Shown here: piece after piece, positions 56,427 through 64,000 of the stretch
Layout of the letters: each line of letters starts with the position of its first letter
Position numbering within the stretch: position 1 is the stretch's first letter
Origin: Winogradskyella endarachnes
GTDB taxonomy: Bacteria; Bacteroidota; Bacteroidia; Flavobacteriales; Flavobacteriaceae
Reading direction: 5' to 3'
Length of the DNA: 64,000 bases
NCBI RefSeq assembly: GCF_009741275.1
Contig: NZ_WOWS01000004.1
Coordinates: forward strand, 62,001-126,000
Position numbers and translations under genes: made by a program
Notes under the pieces: model-generated
Told to the model about the DNA's origin: nothing
Seen by the model: the letters and a program-made list of their open reading frames with translations, nothing else
Databases searched by the model: none

Positions 56427-57149
56427 CTATAAAAACTTAAGGTCAAACGTTTTCTTATTCTCGTTATAAACTTTTTTATAAACTTCTATATTGACTCTTA
56501 TCATTGGGTAAAAAACGCATGCTACGATAGCAAAGAAACTATGAGGCATACTTAACACATTTTCATAATTATTTTTTAAGATATAAAATGAAAGATTATA
56601 CAAAGACCAAACAGCCATGGCTGAACTTGTAGCCATTGAAAAGCTTAATGATTTTCGTGTAGACTTATCTTTAAAAGAATAATATGAAGAATATATTGTT
56701 GGTAAAATTAATACCAGTAGTCCAACGCCAAAACATGCTTCAGGCTTAAACTGATAAAGTATTATAAATAGCAAAATAACTGAAGCATACTCTAACCAAA
56801 ATTTAAAAGTAGAAAACTTAATTTTTAAATGTTTCCATATGATTTTTCTATACTTTCTGCCTAATTCTTTTTGTTTTTGTCTAATAAACTTCTTAAAACC
56901 TGAATTACTCTGATACAATCCTTTTTCAAAAATCTTGTTTTTTGAAACACCATATTCAATAAATTGGTTTCCAAAACCTCTATGCACATCAAGTAAAGCT
57001 TCATTAAACGAAATACCTTCATTAGTCATTTTATCTTCAACCGCAGAAACAATGTGGTCTAGTAATTCTAAACGCACATCCCAAAACTTAACCTCGTTTT
57101 TAATGAGGTAGCTGTCTATAAATTGTATTTCTTGTTTTGTTAGTTTCAT
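56427..57149 (-). CDS. HAAS-like signalling membrane protein, paralog 2
   Basis: 240 residues, same architecture as its neighbour: MKLTKQEIQFIDSYL opening, Glu-Leu-Leu-Asp-His-Ile motif near 28, HRGFGNQFIEYGVSK near 70, the basic stretch with KELGRKYRKIIWKHL near 90, then four membrane segments. Sits between padR and paralog 1 with no gap to the latter, so the pair arose by duplication. Likely partner of the PadR/ABC system. Confidence 0.7.
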   Translation of the reverse strand: MKLTKQEIQFIDSYLIKNEVKFWDVRLELLDHIVSAVEDKMTNEGISFNEALLDVHRGFGNQFIEYGVSKNKIFEKGLYQSNSGFKKFIRQKQKELGRKYRKIIWKHLKIKFSTFKFWLEYASVILLFIILYQFKPEACFGVGLLVLILPTIYSSYYSFKDKSTRKSLSFSMATSSAMAVWSLYNLSFYILKNNYENVLSMPHSFFAIVACVFYPMIRVNIEVYKKVYNENKKTFDLKFL

Positions 57150-57168
57150 TGTTTAATAATCAAATTTA

Positions 57169-57199
57169 GACCTGCTAGGTTTTTAAAACCTGCTAGGTC
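57169..57199. repeat. REP-like palindrome, copy 6
   Basis: 31 bases, outer arms GACCT/AGGTC, inner arms AGGTTTT/AAAACCT, triplets GCT and GCT. It lies in the 58-base gap between padR and paralog 2, inside the operon. Confidence 0.85.
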
Positions 57200-57207
57200 A
57201 ACCATGA

Positions 57208-57540
57208 TTAAGCCAGTTTTGGATTTACCAAAGCTTGCATTGTTTTAATATATTCCGCTAATTCTTCAAGCTTAGTAACAGTTTCTTTGGTTCCGGTTTC
57301 TGTTAATTTGTAATATTTACGTAAACGGTTATCTACTTTTGCGACTTCAACATCTAGTAAACCTTCAGCTTCTAGCTTGTGTAATGCAGGATAAAGTGCG
57401 CCTTCCGTTATCTTAAGTTCGCCTTTGGTTAATGCCTTTACTTTTTGGGTAATCTCGTAACCATACATTTTATCGTGCTCATTTAAAAGCTTTAAAATAA
57501 TAGTATTTAAACTCCCTTTATATAATTTTGAATTGCTCAT
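57208..57540 (-). CDS. PadR-family transcriptional regulator
   Basis: 110 residues of winged-helix type: ILKLLNEHDKMYGYEITQKV (about 14-33), then ELKITEGALYPALHKLEAEGLL with the recognition helix. The C-terminal helix (about 88-104) is the short dimerisation helix of class 2 PadR proteins. First gene of the ABC module. A perfect inverted repeat lies 13-36 bases upstream of its start and overlaps its promoter, which fits autorepression. Confidence 0.93.
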   Translation of the reverse strand: MSNSKLYKGSLNTIILKLLNEHDKMYGYEITQKVKALTKGELKITEGALYPALHKLEAEGLLDVEVAKVDNRLRKYYKLTETGTKETVTKLEELAEYIKTMQALVNPKLA

Positions 57541-57547
57541 TGTATTA

Positions 57548-57555
57548 CAAATATA
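57548..57555 (-). promoter_or_regulatory. -7 element (TATATTTG, minus strand) for padR
   Basis: Exact TAnnTTTG match on the minus strand ending 7 bases before the padR ATG, so the mRNA is nearly leaderless. Overlaps the operator by two bases. Confidence 0.55.
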
Positions 57556-57576
57556 TACATAATTTTCTTATGTATA
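57554..57576. promoter_or_regulatory. Putative PadR operator
   Basis: Perfect inverted repeat TATACATAA-N5-TTATGTATA. A third half-site-like element (TTATACCTAAG on the minus strand) lies just upstream at 57584-57594. PadR regulators typically bind ATAC/GTAT-type palindromes near their own promoter. Confidence 0.6.
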
Positions 57577-57607
57577 AGAAACTTAGGTATAAGATGTTCT
57601 AAAAAAA

Positions 57608-57638
57608 GACCTGACAGGTTTTTGAAAGCTGCCAGGTC
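57608..57638. repeat. REP-like palindrome, copy 7
   Basis: 31 bases, outer arms GACCT/AGGTC, inner arms AGGTTTT/GAAAGCT, triplets GAC and GCC. In the intergenic between divergent padR and the reductase gene. Confidence 0.75.
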
Positions 57639-57652
57639 TAAAGTAGAATGTT

Positions 57653-57660
57653 TATCTTTG
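57653..57660 (+). promoter_or_regulatory. -7 element (TATCTTTG) for the ferredoxin reductase gene
   Basis: Exact TAnnTTTG match ending 16 bases before the ATG at 57677. Confidence 0.5.
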
Positions 57661-57676
57661 CGCAAAATTATTTATA

Positions 57677-58738
57677 ATGTCACAATTTCATTCTCTCACT
57701 ATAAAATCAGTTGATAAAGTAACGGACAATTCGGTTGCCATTACCTTTGATATTCCTGATGTTCTTAAAGAAACATTTAGCTTTAAAGCCGGCCAATATA
57801 TTACCTTAAAGACCACCATAAAAGGCGAAGATATTAGAAGAGATTACTCTATATGTGCGTCTCAAAATAGTGGAAATGTAACAGTTGCCGTAAAAGCGGT
57901 TGAAAACGGAACTTTTTCTGTTTATGCCAACACAGCGCTTAAAGCTGGCGATACTTTAGAGGTTGCAGAACCTAATGGTCGTTTTGTGCTTGAAGCGAAT
58001 GCGGCTAAAACCAGAACTATTGCTGCTTTTGCTGCTGGTAGTGGAATTACACCTATACTTAGTATTGCAAAAACACTCTTAGAGGAAGAGCCTTTTAGTA
58101 ATTTTATATTGGTTTATGGAAATAAAACATTAGCTGATGCTATGTTTATTGACCAATTATTACAGATGAAACAACAGTACGATAATCGTTTTCATGTACA
58201 CTTTATTTACAGTCAAGCGCAAGAAGAAGATGCCTTATTTGGACGTATTGAAAAAAGCACTGTTAACCTCATTGTAAAAAACAAATACAAAGGTGTTACT
58301 ATAGAAAATTTCTACCTATGTGGACCAGAACAAATGATTCATACCGTAAAGGATGTTTTGATTGAAAATGGTGTGAAAGAAAAAGCCATTAAGTTTGAAT
58401 TATTTACAGCACCAGTTGAAGCTAAAACTGAAGTTTCTACATCAGATCTACCATCTGGCGAAACTAAAATTAAAGTGGTGGTTGATGAAGAAGAATTTGA
58501 ATTTAACATGTCTCAAAAATCGACCATTCTTGATGCTGCTTTAAAACAAGATATTGATGCACCTTACTCTTGCCAAGGTGGAATTTGTAGTAGTTGTATT
58601 GCAAAGGTTACAGAAGGTACCGCAGAAATGCGTCAGAATAATATTTTAACGGATAGCGAAGTTGCCGAAGGTTTAATTTTAACGTGCCAAGCGCATCCTA
58701 CCTCAGCTACAATTGCTGTAGATTTTGATGATGTTTAA
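57677..58738 (+). CDS. PaaE-type ferredoxin--NADP reductase with C-terminal [2Fe-2S] domain
   Basis: 353 residues. FAD-binding domain with RRDYSICAS near 54-62, NAD(P)-binding domain starting GSGITPILSIAK near 117 and CGPEQMI near 216, and a plant-type [2Fe-2S] domain with Cys299, Cys304, Cys307 and Cys337 (CQGGICSSC and LTCQAH). This is the PaaE/HCP-reductase architecture. In Flavobacteriia it is annotated as ferredoxin--NADP reductase; physiological partner (phenylacetyl-CoA oxygenase or another oxygenase) is not adjacent. Single gene followed by a terminator. Confidence 0.88.
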   Translation: MSQFHSLTIKSVDKVTDNSVAITFDIPDVLKETFSFKAGQYITLKTTIKGEDIRRDYSICASQNSGNVTVAVKAVENGTFSVYANTALKAGDTLEVAEPNGRFVLEANAAKTRTIAAFAAGSGITPILSIAKTLLEEEPFSNFILVYGNKTLADAMFIDQLLQMKQQYDNRFHVHFIYSQAQEEDALFGRIEKSTVNLIVKNKYKGVTIENFYLCGPEQMIHTVKDVLIENGVKEKAIKFELFTAPVEAKTEVSTSDLPSGETKIKVVVDEEEFEFNMSQKSTILDAALKQDIDAPYSCQGGICSSCIAKVTEGTAEMRQNNILTDSEVAEGLILTCQAHPTSATIAVDFDDV

Positions 58739-58796
58739 ATAGCCTTCCCTAACCCTTCCAGAAGAAGAGAACTAGCTACTTAAGTAAAAAGAAACT

Positions 58797-58833
58797 GACC
58801 TTTTATGTTTTGAAACATGAAAGGTCTTTTTTA
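58797..58833 (+). terminator. Rho-independent terminator of the reductase gene
   Basis: 14-bp stem from GACCTTTTATGTTT to AAACATGAAAGGTC (one U-G pair), 2-base centre, followed by six T. Confidence 0.88.
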
Positions 58834-58912
58834 TTTACAACACTTATTATTGAAAACTCTTAAAAAAAAGGAGTCAAATAAATTCAGCCAAAGTCTTTTT
58901 TCGATAAAGAAA

Positions 58913-59443
58913 TTACCATTTCCAAGACAGGTAATCCGCCATTGGAATTTTTAAATCTTTCCACTTTTCTTTGATTAATTCGATATTTTCAATCCCTCTT
59001 TTAGGGATTATTAATGTAGAATTATTTGAGATATTAATAAAAAAATTGTCTTGAGTTTCGTTAATAATTTCAATTTCTGAAACCATAATTTTATCTGTTC
59101 CACTTTTAGTGTTTGCAATCAAATACTCATTTTTAAATACTATACTTTCAAGTTTTCCTATTTTATTGGCATAATCTTTTTTTACAAACTCAGAATAGAA
59201 TTTTTCTAATTTTGATTTATACAGTTTACTAAAAAAAAGGAAAAAAGAAATAGCAACACAAACTGCTATAAGCGCTAAAAACATTCTGCCTTGATTATAT
59301 ATTTTATAACTCATAAAAAGAAAAGCAACCGTAATGCCAACTCTCAAAAAGTTTAAAAATATTTTAGATTTTTTACTTTCTGAAATTAAAAACAAGTGAT
59401 AATTAACCAAATCATCTTGCTCCAACACATACTCTAACTTCAT
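58913..59443 (-). CDS. YcxB-like domain membrane protein
   Basis: 176 residues. Two membrane segments at about 31-47 and 54-72, followed by a cytoplasmic beta-rich region with IPKRGI near 145-150, the pattern of YcxB-like domains. Function unknown. Its start overlaps the glycosyltransferase stop by 4 bases, so it is translationally coupled to a heptosyltransferase-family gene; whether that reflects a shared function is not clear. Confidence 0.75.
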   Translation of the reverse strand: MKLEYVLEQDDLVNYHLFLISESKKSKIFLNFLRVGITVAFLFMSYKIYNQGRMFLALIAVCVAISFFLFFSKLYKSKLEKFYSEFVKKDYANKIGKLESIVFKNEYLIANTKSGTDKIMVSEIEIINETQDNFFINISNNSTLIIPKRGIENIELIKEKWKDLKIPMADYLSWKW

Positions 59444-60456
59444 AAACTGGTCTTTATTTTTTTTATAATATCTTTTACAAGTACAGTACCTGCAGCATTT
59501 TCGTAACCTTCAGGAAATTTATTTCCGTATATAGATGTTGGAATTAGTGGAAATTGCAATCTATCAGCCGTAAGTGCAAAATCTTTAGGCTGATTAAAAG
59601 GCGCAAAACCAGCAAATGGATGCGTAACACCCCAAATAGTTATAACTTTTTTACCTAACATTGCGGCTAAATGTGCATTGCCAGAATCCATAGCTAACAT
59701 GAGGTCTAAATTTGAAATGAGACTTAATTCTTCTTCTAAATTCAATTTTCCTGCTACAGATGTTACGTTATTGAATTTAGCCTCAAATTGATTTAAAATC
59801 TCTACTTCTTTTTTTCCTCCTCCAAATAAAATGATATTGTAACTTTTTGATAGTTCTTGGATTACATCTTCCGTTTGTGATAAAGGATACATTTTACTTT
59901 GGTGTGCTGCAAAAGGCGCTATACCAATTGTTTTTAGGTCCTTTTTAGATATAAAAGAATTTAAATTTTCAGATAAATATTTAGGTTCTGGAAATCTCGG
60001 TTGTGATAAATCTACAGAATAACCCAAAGCTTCAAAAACCTCAGCGTATCGTAGATGAGTGGTTTTTAATTGTTGAAACTTTTGACCAGACACCAATGCT
60101 TTTTTTTCAGCTCTACCTTTATCTAATTGCACCACTTTTTTTCCGAAGAAAAAGAACTTTAAAATCTTACTTCGTAATACATTATGTAAGTCTGCAACAG
60201 CATCAAAATTTAGTGCTTTTAGCTCTTTTGATAATTTATAAAGTCCAAATACACCATTATGTTTGCCTTTTAAATCAGCTTCAAAAACTGTTACATTTTC
60301 TAAATCTTGAAAGAAAGGTTTAAAAAATACTCTTGTAACTACTGTTATTTTAAGTTCGGGATGTTGTGTAGTTAAGGCTCGCAACACAGGCACTGTCATT
60401 GCTACGTCTCCCATTGCAGAAAACCTAAGAACTAGTATGTGTTTTGGGTTTGGCAT
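59440..60456 (-). CDS. Glycosyltransferase family 9 (ADP-heptose:LPS heptosyltransferase-like)
   Basis: 338 residues, GT-B fold. N-terminal HILVLRFSAMGDVAMTVPVLRAL near 6-28 (quoted in part), the C-terminal donor-binding SNLDLMLAMDSGNAHLAAMLGK near 248-269 (in part) and TIWGVTHPFAGFAP near 273-286 match GT9 enzymes. It should add heptose or a related sugar to LPS inner core on the cytoplasmic face of the inner membrane. First gene of a two-gene unit with the YcxB-like gene. Confidence 0.9.
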   Translation of the reverse strand: MPNPKHILVLRFSAMGDVAMTVPVLRALTTQHPELKITVVTRVFFKPFFQDLENVTVFEADLKGKHNGVFGLYKLSKELKALNFDAVADLHNVLRSKILKFFFFGKKVVQLDKGRAEKKALVSGQKFQQLKTTHLRYAEVFEALGYSVDLSQPRFPEPKYLSENLNSFISKKDLKTIGIAPFAAHQSKMYPLSQTEDVIQELSKSYNIILFGGGKKEVEILNQFEAKFNNVTSVAGKLNLEEELSLISNLDLMLAMDSGNAHLAAMLGKKVITIWGVTHPFAGFAPFNQPKDFALTADRLQFPLIPTSIYGNKFPEGYENAAGTVLVKDIIKKIKTSL

Positions 60457-60464
60457 TTTGTACC

Positions 60465-60497
60465 AAACCTGCCAGATTTTAAAAACTTGACAGGTTT
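60465..60497. repeat. REP-like palindrome, copy 8
   Basis: Outer arms AAACCT/AGGTTT, inner arms AGATTTT/AAAACTT, triplets GCC and GAC. The outermost GA/TC pair is replaced by AA/TT. Located between DUF4254 and the heptosyltransferase gene. Confidence 0.75.
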
Positions 60498-60507
60498 ATT
60501 TAGAAAG

Positions 60508-61116
60508 TTATTTCTGTCCTCTTAGAACAGGATTAAGTTCATCGTCGTTGTACATTTTCATTTGCTTATACACTTTCATGTACTTATCGCCTTTTGAAAT
60601 GTCTTCTAATAAATCATCAATAGCAGTACTTAAATCTACACGTTGTTCTAATAAAACGTCTAATTTCTTTTGGCAAGTTGCTTTATGAGCTTCACTGGCA
60701 TCTTCTCTCACGGTTTCAAGATGCATGTGGTAAATTTTAAGCGCTAAAATTGATAGTCTATCGATTGCCCAAGCCGGACTTTCAGAATTAATTTTAGCAT
60801 CACTTTTTACTGTAACGTCTTTATATTTATCTAAAAAATAACTGTCTATAAATTCTACAGTATCTGTTCTGTCTTGGTTAGAAGCATCAATCATTCGCTT
60901 TAATTTTAGAGCTGCAACTGGGTCAATGTTTGGGTCTCTAATAATATCTTCGTAAGCCCATTGAACCGTGTCTATCCAACATTTTCTGTATAATAAATGT
61001 GCTATTAAATCTTCGTCTTTATTGTATTTATTTGTAAATGACTGGTCTACGGTGTTTAAAACTTTATACGTTTTAATAACCTCTTGAAATATAGTGTTTG
61101 CTTTTTCTGAAAACAT
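60508..61116 (-). CDS. DUF4254 protein
   Basis: 202 residues, all-helical, no membrane segment. RKCWIDTVQWAYEDIIRDP near 49-67 and the SPAWAIDRLSILALKIYHM segment near 118-136 match DUF4254. Conserved in Bacteroidota next to GT9 genes; function unknown. Followed by REP-like copy 8 and the heptosyltransferase gene. Confidence 0.85.
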   Translation of the reverse strand: MFSEKANTIFQEVIKTYKVLNTVDQSFTNKYNKDEDLIAHLLYRKCWIDTVQWAYEDIIRDPNIDPVAALKLKRMIDASNQDRTDTVEFIDSYFLDKYKDVTVKSDAKINSESPAWAIDRLSILALKIYHMHLETVREDASEAHKATCQKKLDVLLEQRVDLSTAIDDLLEDISKGDKYMKVYKQMKMYNDDELNPVLRGQK

Positions 61117-61138
61117 AATGAAATCGATTTATTATATG

Positions 61139-61146
61139 CAAATATA
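61139..61146 (-). promoter_or_regulatory. -7 element (TATATTTG, minus strand) for the DUF4254 gene
   Basis: Exact TAnnTTTG match 22 bases before the DUF4254 ATG, in the 72-base divergent region shared with upp. On the plus strand TAACTTTA at 61158-61165 (one mismatch) may serve upp. Confidence 0.5.
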
Positions 61147-61188
61147 GTTTGAATTATTAACTTTAACGACCGAACTAAATTACATATT

Positions 61189-61848
61189 ATGCAAATTCAT
61201 AACCTTTCTGAAACGCCTTCAATATTAAATACTTTTATGTCTGAATTAAGAGATAAAACCACACAAAAGGATAGTATGCGATTTAGGCGAAACATAGAAC
61301 GTATTGGAGAAATAATGGGTTATGAATTAAGTAAATCGCTTCAATTTGAAGCTCATGAAGTAGAAACACCTTTTGGCACTTCTACTACTGTGTTACATAA
61401 AAAAGACATCGTACTATGTTCTATTTTAAGAGCAGGAGTTCCATTACATAATGGTTTATTAAATTACTTTGATGCAGCTGAAAACGCTTTTATTTCAGCG
61501 TATAGACATCACAAGCATAATCCTGAAAGTTTTGAAATTATAGTAGAATATTTAGCGTGTCCAAGTTTAGAAGGTAAGACCTTAATATTAGCCGATCCAA
61601 TGCTTGCTACAGGGCAATCTATGGTGGCTACTTTTGAAGCTTTAAAGCCTTTTGGAACACCAAAAGAAATTCATTTGGTTAGTATAATTGGTGCGCAAGA
61701 AGGTGTAGATTATGTTTCTAAGACTTTTAATTCTGATGTAAAACTCTGGATTGCTGCTATTGATAAAAAATTGAACGAAAAAGGCTATATAATTCCAGGA
61801 TTAGGTGATGCTGGCGATTTAGCCTTTGGTAATAAATTACAGCAGTAA
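61189..61848 (+). CDS. upp: Uracil phosphoribosyltransferase
   Basis: 219 residues. The PRPP-binding loop is LILADPMLATGQSMVA near 130-145, with the ILRAGVPLHNGLL segment near 81-93. C-terminal IPGLGDAGDLAFG near 203-215 binds uracil. Salvages uracil to UMP. Convergent with the DUF6427-like gene with a 12-base overlap of coding ends. Confidence 0.96.
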   Translation: MQIHNLSETPSILNTFMSELRDKTTQKDSMRFRRNIERIGEIMGYELSKSLQFEAHEVETPFGTSTTVLHKKDIVLCSILRAGVPLHNGLLNYFDAAENAFISAYRHHKHNPESFEIIVEYLACPSLEGKTLILADPMLATGQSMVATFEALKPFGTPKEIHLVSIIGAQEGVDYVSKTFNSDVKLWIAAIDKKLNEKGYIIPGLGDAGDLAFGNKLQQ

Positions 61849-62754
61849 ACTAATAATGGGTGCAAGGATTAAGAGCGCTATAAATACTTCTTTAAACCAG
61901 CGCTCTGAAATAACTTCGAGGTAATTAGCCATTACAATAGAAAAAGGCGCAAATAAAAATAAATACTCACTTCCGTTTTTAATTGGTGCTATAATAGCTA
62001 CTAAAACCGCAATGGTGCATGCCCAAGCTATTATAAAATATGATGGTTTTAATTTTTTATTTTTATCTGGAATACTCTTAAAATAATATATAAGTGTCCA
62101 AACAAGGTAGGTAAACAGCAAAGTGAGCTTAATAATGCCTGTTTTAGAGTTATAAACCGTGTAATCTAAACTTGCATAACGTTCAAAATCTGTGCTTCTA
62201 AAATAGGCATCATGCACTAAAACATTAAAAATAAGCAATAATATAATGGCCGTACATGTACCTATAAACGGAATAATTATATTTTTAAAGTCATTTTGAG
62301 AGTAGTAAATTAAGGCTACTATTACTAAAGCAAAAAACAAGCTTGACCAAAAAAAGAAAAATGAGGCTATTGTAATCCAAAAAGCTGCATCAAAAAGTTT
62401 CTTTTTTATATTTAATTTAGTGTGCAGACTTATTAATCTTCTTAAAGCAAAAAACACAAATAAATTAGATAATAATAAATCTAAATGCGCCATAGCTTCT
62501 GGAAAAATTCCTAACAACAAACCAAAGGTCATTATAGCATAACTGTTTTGCTGCGTAAGGCTGTTTTTAGACACAATAAAGTCTAGTAAAAATACCAATA
62601 ACAAGGTAATTACCCATTTAAAAAGTGCTGAAATAGCAGTATTTAAATCAGAAAAAATGAAAGAATACCTAGTAATTAGAAAAAGTAGCGTAACATAAAC
62701 CGTAACAATTATGAAGTTTATAGGCTTAGATTTACTAAAAACACTTGTAATCAT
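61837..62754 (-). CDS. Multi-span membrane protein (DUF6427-like)
   Basis: 305 residues with about ten membrane segments covering nearly the whole chain. Family as I recall is DUF6427, found in Flavobacteriaceae next to upp and purD. Resembles glycosyltransferase-associated or O-antigen polymerase-type membrane proteins only in topology; no catalytic motif is visible. Overlaps the end of upp by 12 bases and is divergent from the 62828 gene. Confidence 0.7.
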   Translation of the reverse strand: MITSVFSKSKPINFIIVTVYVTLLFLITRYSFIFSDLNTAISALFKWVITLLLVFLLDFIVSKNSLTQQNSYAIMTFGLLLGIFPEAMAHLDLLLSNLFVFFALRRLISLHTKLNIKKKLFDAAFWITIASFFFFWSSLFFALVIVALIYYSQNDFKNIIIPFIGTCTAIILLLIFNVLVHDAYFRSTDFERYASLDYTVYNSKTGIIKLTLLFTYLVWTLIYYFKSIPDKNKKLKPSYFIIAWACTIAVLVAIIAPIKNGSEYLFLFAPFSIVMANYLEVISERWFKEVFIALLILAPIISLLL

Positions 62755-62766
62755 GAACTCTTTTTG

Positions 62767-62774
62767 TATTTTTG
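62767..62774 (+). promoter_or_regulatory. -7 element (TATTTTTG) for the small membrane protein at 62828
   Basis: Exact TAnnTTTG match 53 bases before the ATG. The leader contains an inverted repeat CCAATTC/GAATTGG (62785-62810). Confidence 0.45.
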
Positions 62775-62827
62775 CTGCTCGAATCCAATTCGATATTAAA
62801 CTAGAATTGGTGTAAATTTATAAAGTT

Positions 62828-63055
62828 ATGAATGATTTCTTTAACGCAATAGCGGATTTATTTGTGAATGTATTATTCGCACCTTTTGATGCTCTTAGAG
62901 CATTAGAATTAGAAAGCTGGTTTGGCGCTAATTTTATGTCTTGGATTTTTATGGCTATAGGCTTTGTAGCAATGGTATACTGGATGCTACAACTTAAAAA
63001 ATACAATGATAATGACGAAGAGGACAAAAGTATTTCTTCGCACTCTTATTTATAA
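62828..63055 (+). CDS. Small single-span membrane protein (DUF6341-like)
   Basis: 75 residues: amphipathic N-terminal stretch with NVLFAPFDALRALELESWF, one membrane segment at about 37-57 and a charged Asn-Asp-Asn-Asp-Glu-Glu-Asp-Lys tail. Conserved in Flavobacteriaceae near purD as far as I recall (DUF6341). Function unknown. Convergent with purD, 13 bases apart. Confidence 0.7.
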   Translation: MNDFFNAIADLFVNVLFAPFDALRALELESWFGANFMSWIFMAIGFVAMVYWMLQLKKYNDNDEEDKSISSHSYL

Positions 63056-63068
63056 TATTCTTATTGGT

Positions 63069-64000
63069 TTATAAATCGAAACCAATATCCTTACGATAAT
63101 TCATCTTATCAAAGTTTAGTTTATCTATGCTTTGGTAAGATTTTTTTATGGCCTCTGGATACGTGTTTCCGTAAGACGTTATTGCCATTACACGACCACC
63201 AGACGTTACTACTTTTCCATCTTGAGATTTTGCACCTGCATGAAACACAATAGAATCAGTTACTACTTCTATACCTGTAATTTCTTTTCCTTTCTCGTAA
63301 GCCTCAGGATAACCGCCAGACACTAACACTACGGTTGTTGCTGCACGCTCATCAATTTCAATATTAATTTTAGATAATGTTTGGCTTGCCATCGCTTCAA
63401 AAACCTCAACCAAATCCGTTTTTAATCTTGGTAAAACAACTTCTGTTTCTGGATCTCCCATTCTTACATTGTATTCAATTACTTTAGGGGCATCACCTAC
63501 TTTAATTAACCCAATAAATATAAAACCTACGTATGGTAAATTATCTTTCTTTAAACCTTCAACCGTTGGGATTACAATTTGGTTTTCAATTTTATCTAAA
63601 AACTCTTTAGTTGCAAAAGGTACTGGTGAAACAGCTCCCATTCCGCCTGTGTTTAAACCAGTATCTCCTTCTCCAATGCGCTTGTAGTCTTTTGCTGTTG
63701 GTAAAATTTTATAGTCTTTGCCATCAGAAAGGACAAAACAGCTAAGTTCAATACCATCGAGAAACTCTTCAATTACTACCTTAGTACTAGCTTCTCCAAA
63801 TTTAGAATCTACAAGCATGCTTTTAAGTTCGTCTTTAGCTTCTTGTAAGTCATTTAGTATTAAAACACCTTTACCAGCTGCTAAACCATCTGCTTTTAAA
63901 ACGTACGGTGCATTTAAGGTTTCTAAAAATTTATAACCTTCCTCTACATTATCCTTAGTAAAACTCTCATAAGCTGCAGTAGGAATGTTATGACGCATCA
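63069..64000 (-). CDS. purD: Phosphoribosylamine--glycine ligase, 5' end cut by window edge
   Basis: At least 309 residues of the C-terminal three quarters of PurD. The ATP-grasp core has VLKADGLAAGKGVLI near residue 32-46 of the visible part and VIEYNVRMGDPETEVVLPRLK near 172 with metal-binding acids; the C-terminal domain carries VVLVSGGYPEAYEKG. It makes glycinamide ribonucleotide in purine synthesis. The visible Met at 63998 is internal; the true start lies beyond base 64000. Confidence 0.96.
   Translation of the reverse strand, partial: MRHNIPTAAYESFTKDNVEEGYKFLETLNAPYVLKADGLAAGKGVLILNDLQEAKDELKSMLVDSKFGEASTKVVIEEFLDGIELSCFVLSDGKDYKILPTAKDYKRIGEGDTGLNTGGMGAVSPVPFATKEFLDKIENQIVIPTVEGLKKDNLPYVGFIFIGLIKVGDAPKVIEYNVRMGDPETEVVLPRLKTDLVEVFEAMASQTLSKINIEIDERAATTVVLVSGGYPEAYEKGKEITGIEVVTDSIVFHAGAKSQDGKVVTSGGRVMAITSYGNTYPEAIKKSYQSIDKLNFDKMNYRKDIGFDL

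Noticed and set aside
62779..62812. GCTCGAATCC-like stretch as a tRNA T-arm
   Set aside because: No acceptor, D or anticodon arms fit around it; only an isolated inverted repeat.

Overview
The window is a low-GC chromosomal segment of a member of the Bacteroidota, almost certainly family Flavobacteriaceae. The evidence is direct: GLPGLI, DUF4292, DUF5687, DUF6427-type and GldH proteins, a secreted subtilase ending in a type IX secretion (T9SS) sorting domain, a SprE/PorW-type TPR lipoprotein, an ATP synthase operon without atpD and atpC, and many TAnnTTTG -7 promoter elements. Genus cannot be fixed from the sequence. No rRNA, tRNA, CRISPR array, prophage or complete insertion sequence was seen, so this is mostly a housekeeping region.

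Layout. 0-6 kb: end of a REP-associated tyrosine transposase that runs in frame into hemF, a YchJ/SEC-C protein, a large membrane-anchored SF2 helicase, hemB and an Lrp regulator, with five REP-like palindromes between them. 6-11.4 kb: GLPGLI protein and a plus-strand run (CNNM-type membrane protein, DNA alkyltransferase, DUF4442, serine hydrolase, small membrane protein, 3'-5' exonuclease). 11.5-19 kb: T9SS-secreted subtilase, oligopeptide-type double ABC ATPase, succinyl/acetoacetyl-CoA transferase pair. 19-26 kb, minus strand: ricT-gldH-pbp1A, then a tRNA wobble-uridine hydroxylation operon trhO-trhP-ferredoxin. 26-30.4 kb: recA flanked by two inverted, nearly identical ECF-like promoters. 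One drives a lipoprotein/sigma factor/anti-sigma-barrel operon; the other points at a short structured transcript with its own terminator. 30.4-37 kb: plsC, trpS, dprA, an HU-like/SPOR protein, a thioesterase, an EnvC-like factor. 37-44 kb: DUF4292 and TPR proteins, sugar nucleotidyltransferase, dut, O-antigen-type flippase and a duplicated-module lipoprotein. 44-53 kb: ATP synthase operon preceded by bactofilin and sprE. 53-58 kb: PadR-controlled ABC exporter module, then a PaaE-type ferredoxin-NADP reductase. 58-64 kb: heptosyltransferase, DUF4254, upp, two unknown membrane proteins and the start-truncated purD.

Themes: the cell envelope dominates (peptidoglycan synthesis and hydrolase activation, LPS/O-antigen, gliding/T9SS). 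The most striking signals are the twin ECF-like promoters around recA with a possible envelope-stress small RNA, the RAYT-hemF fusion and its dispersed palindromes, and a perfect operator-like inverted repeat overlapping the padR promoter.
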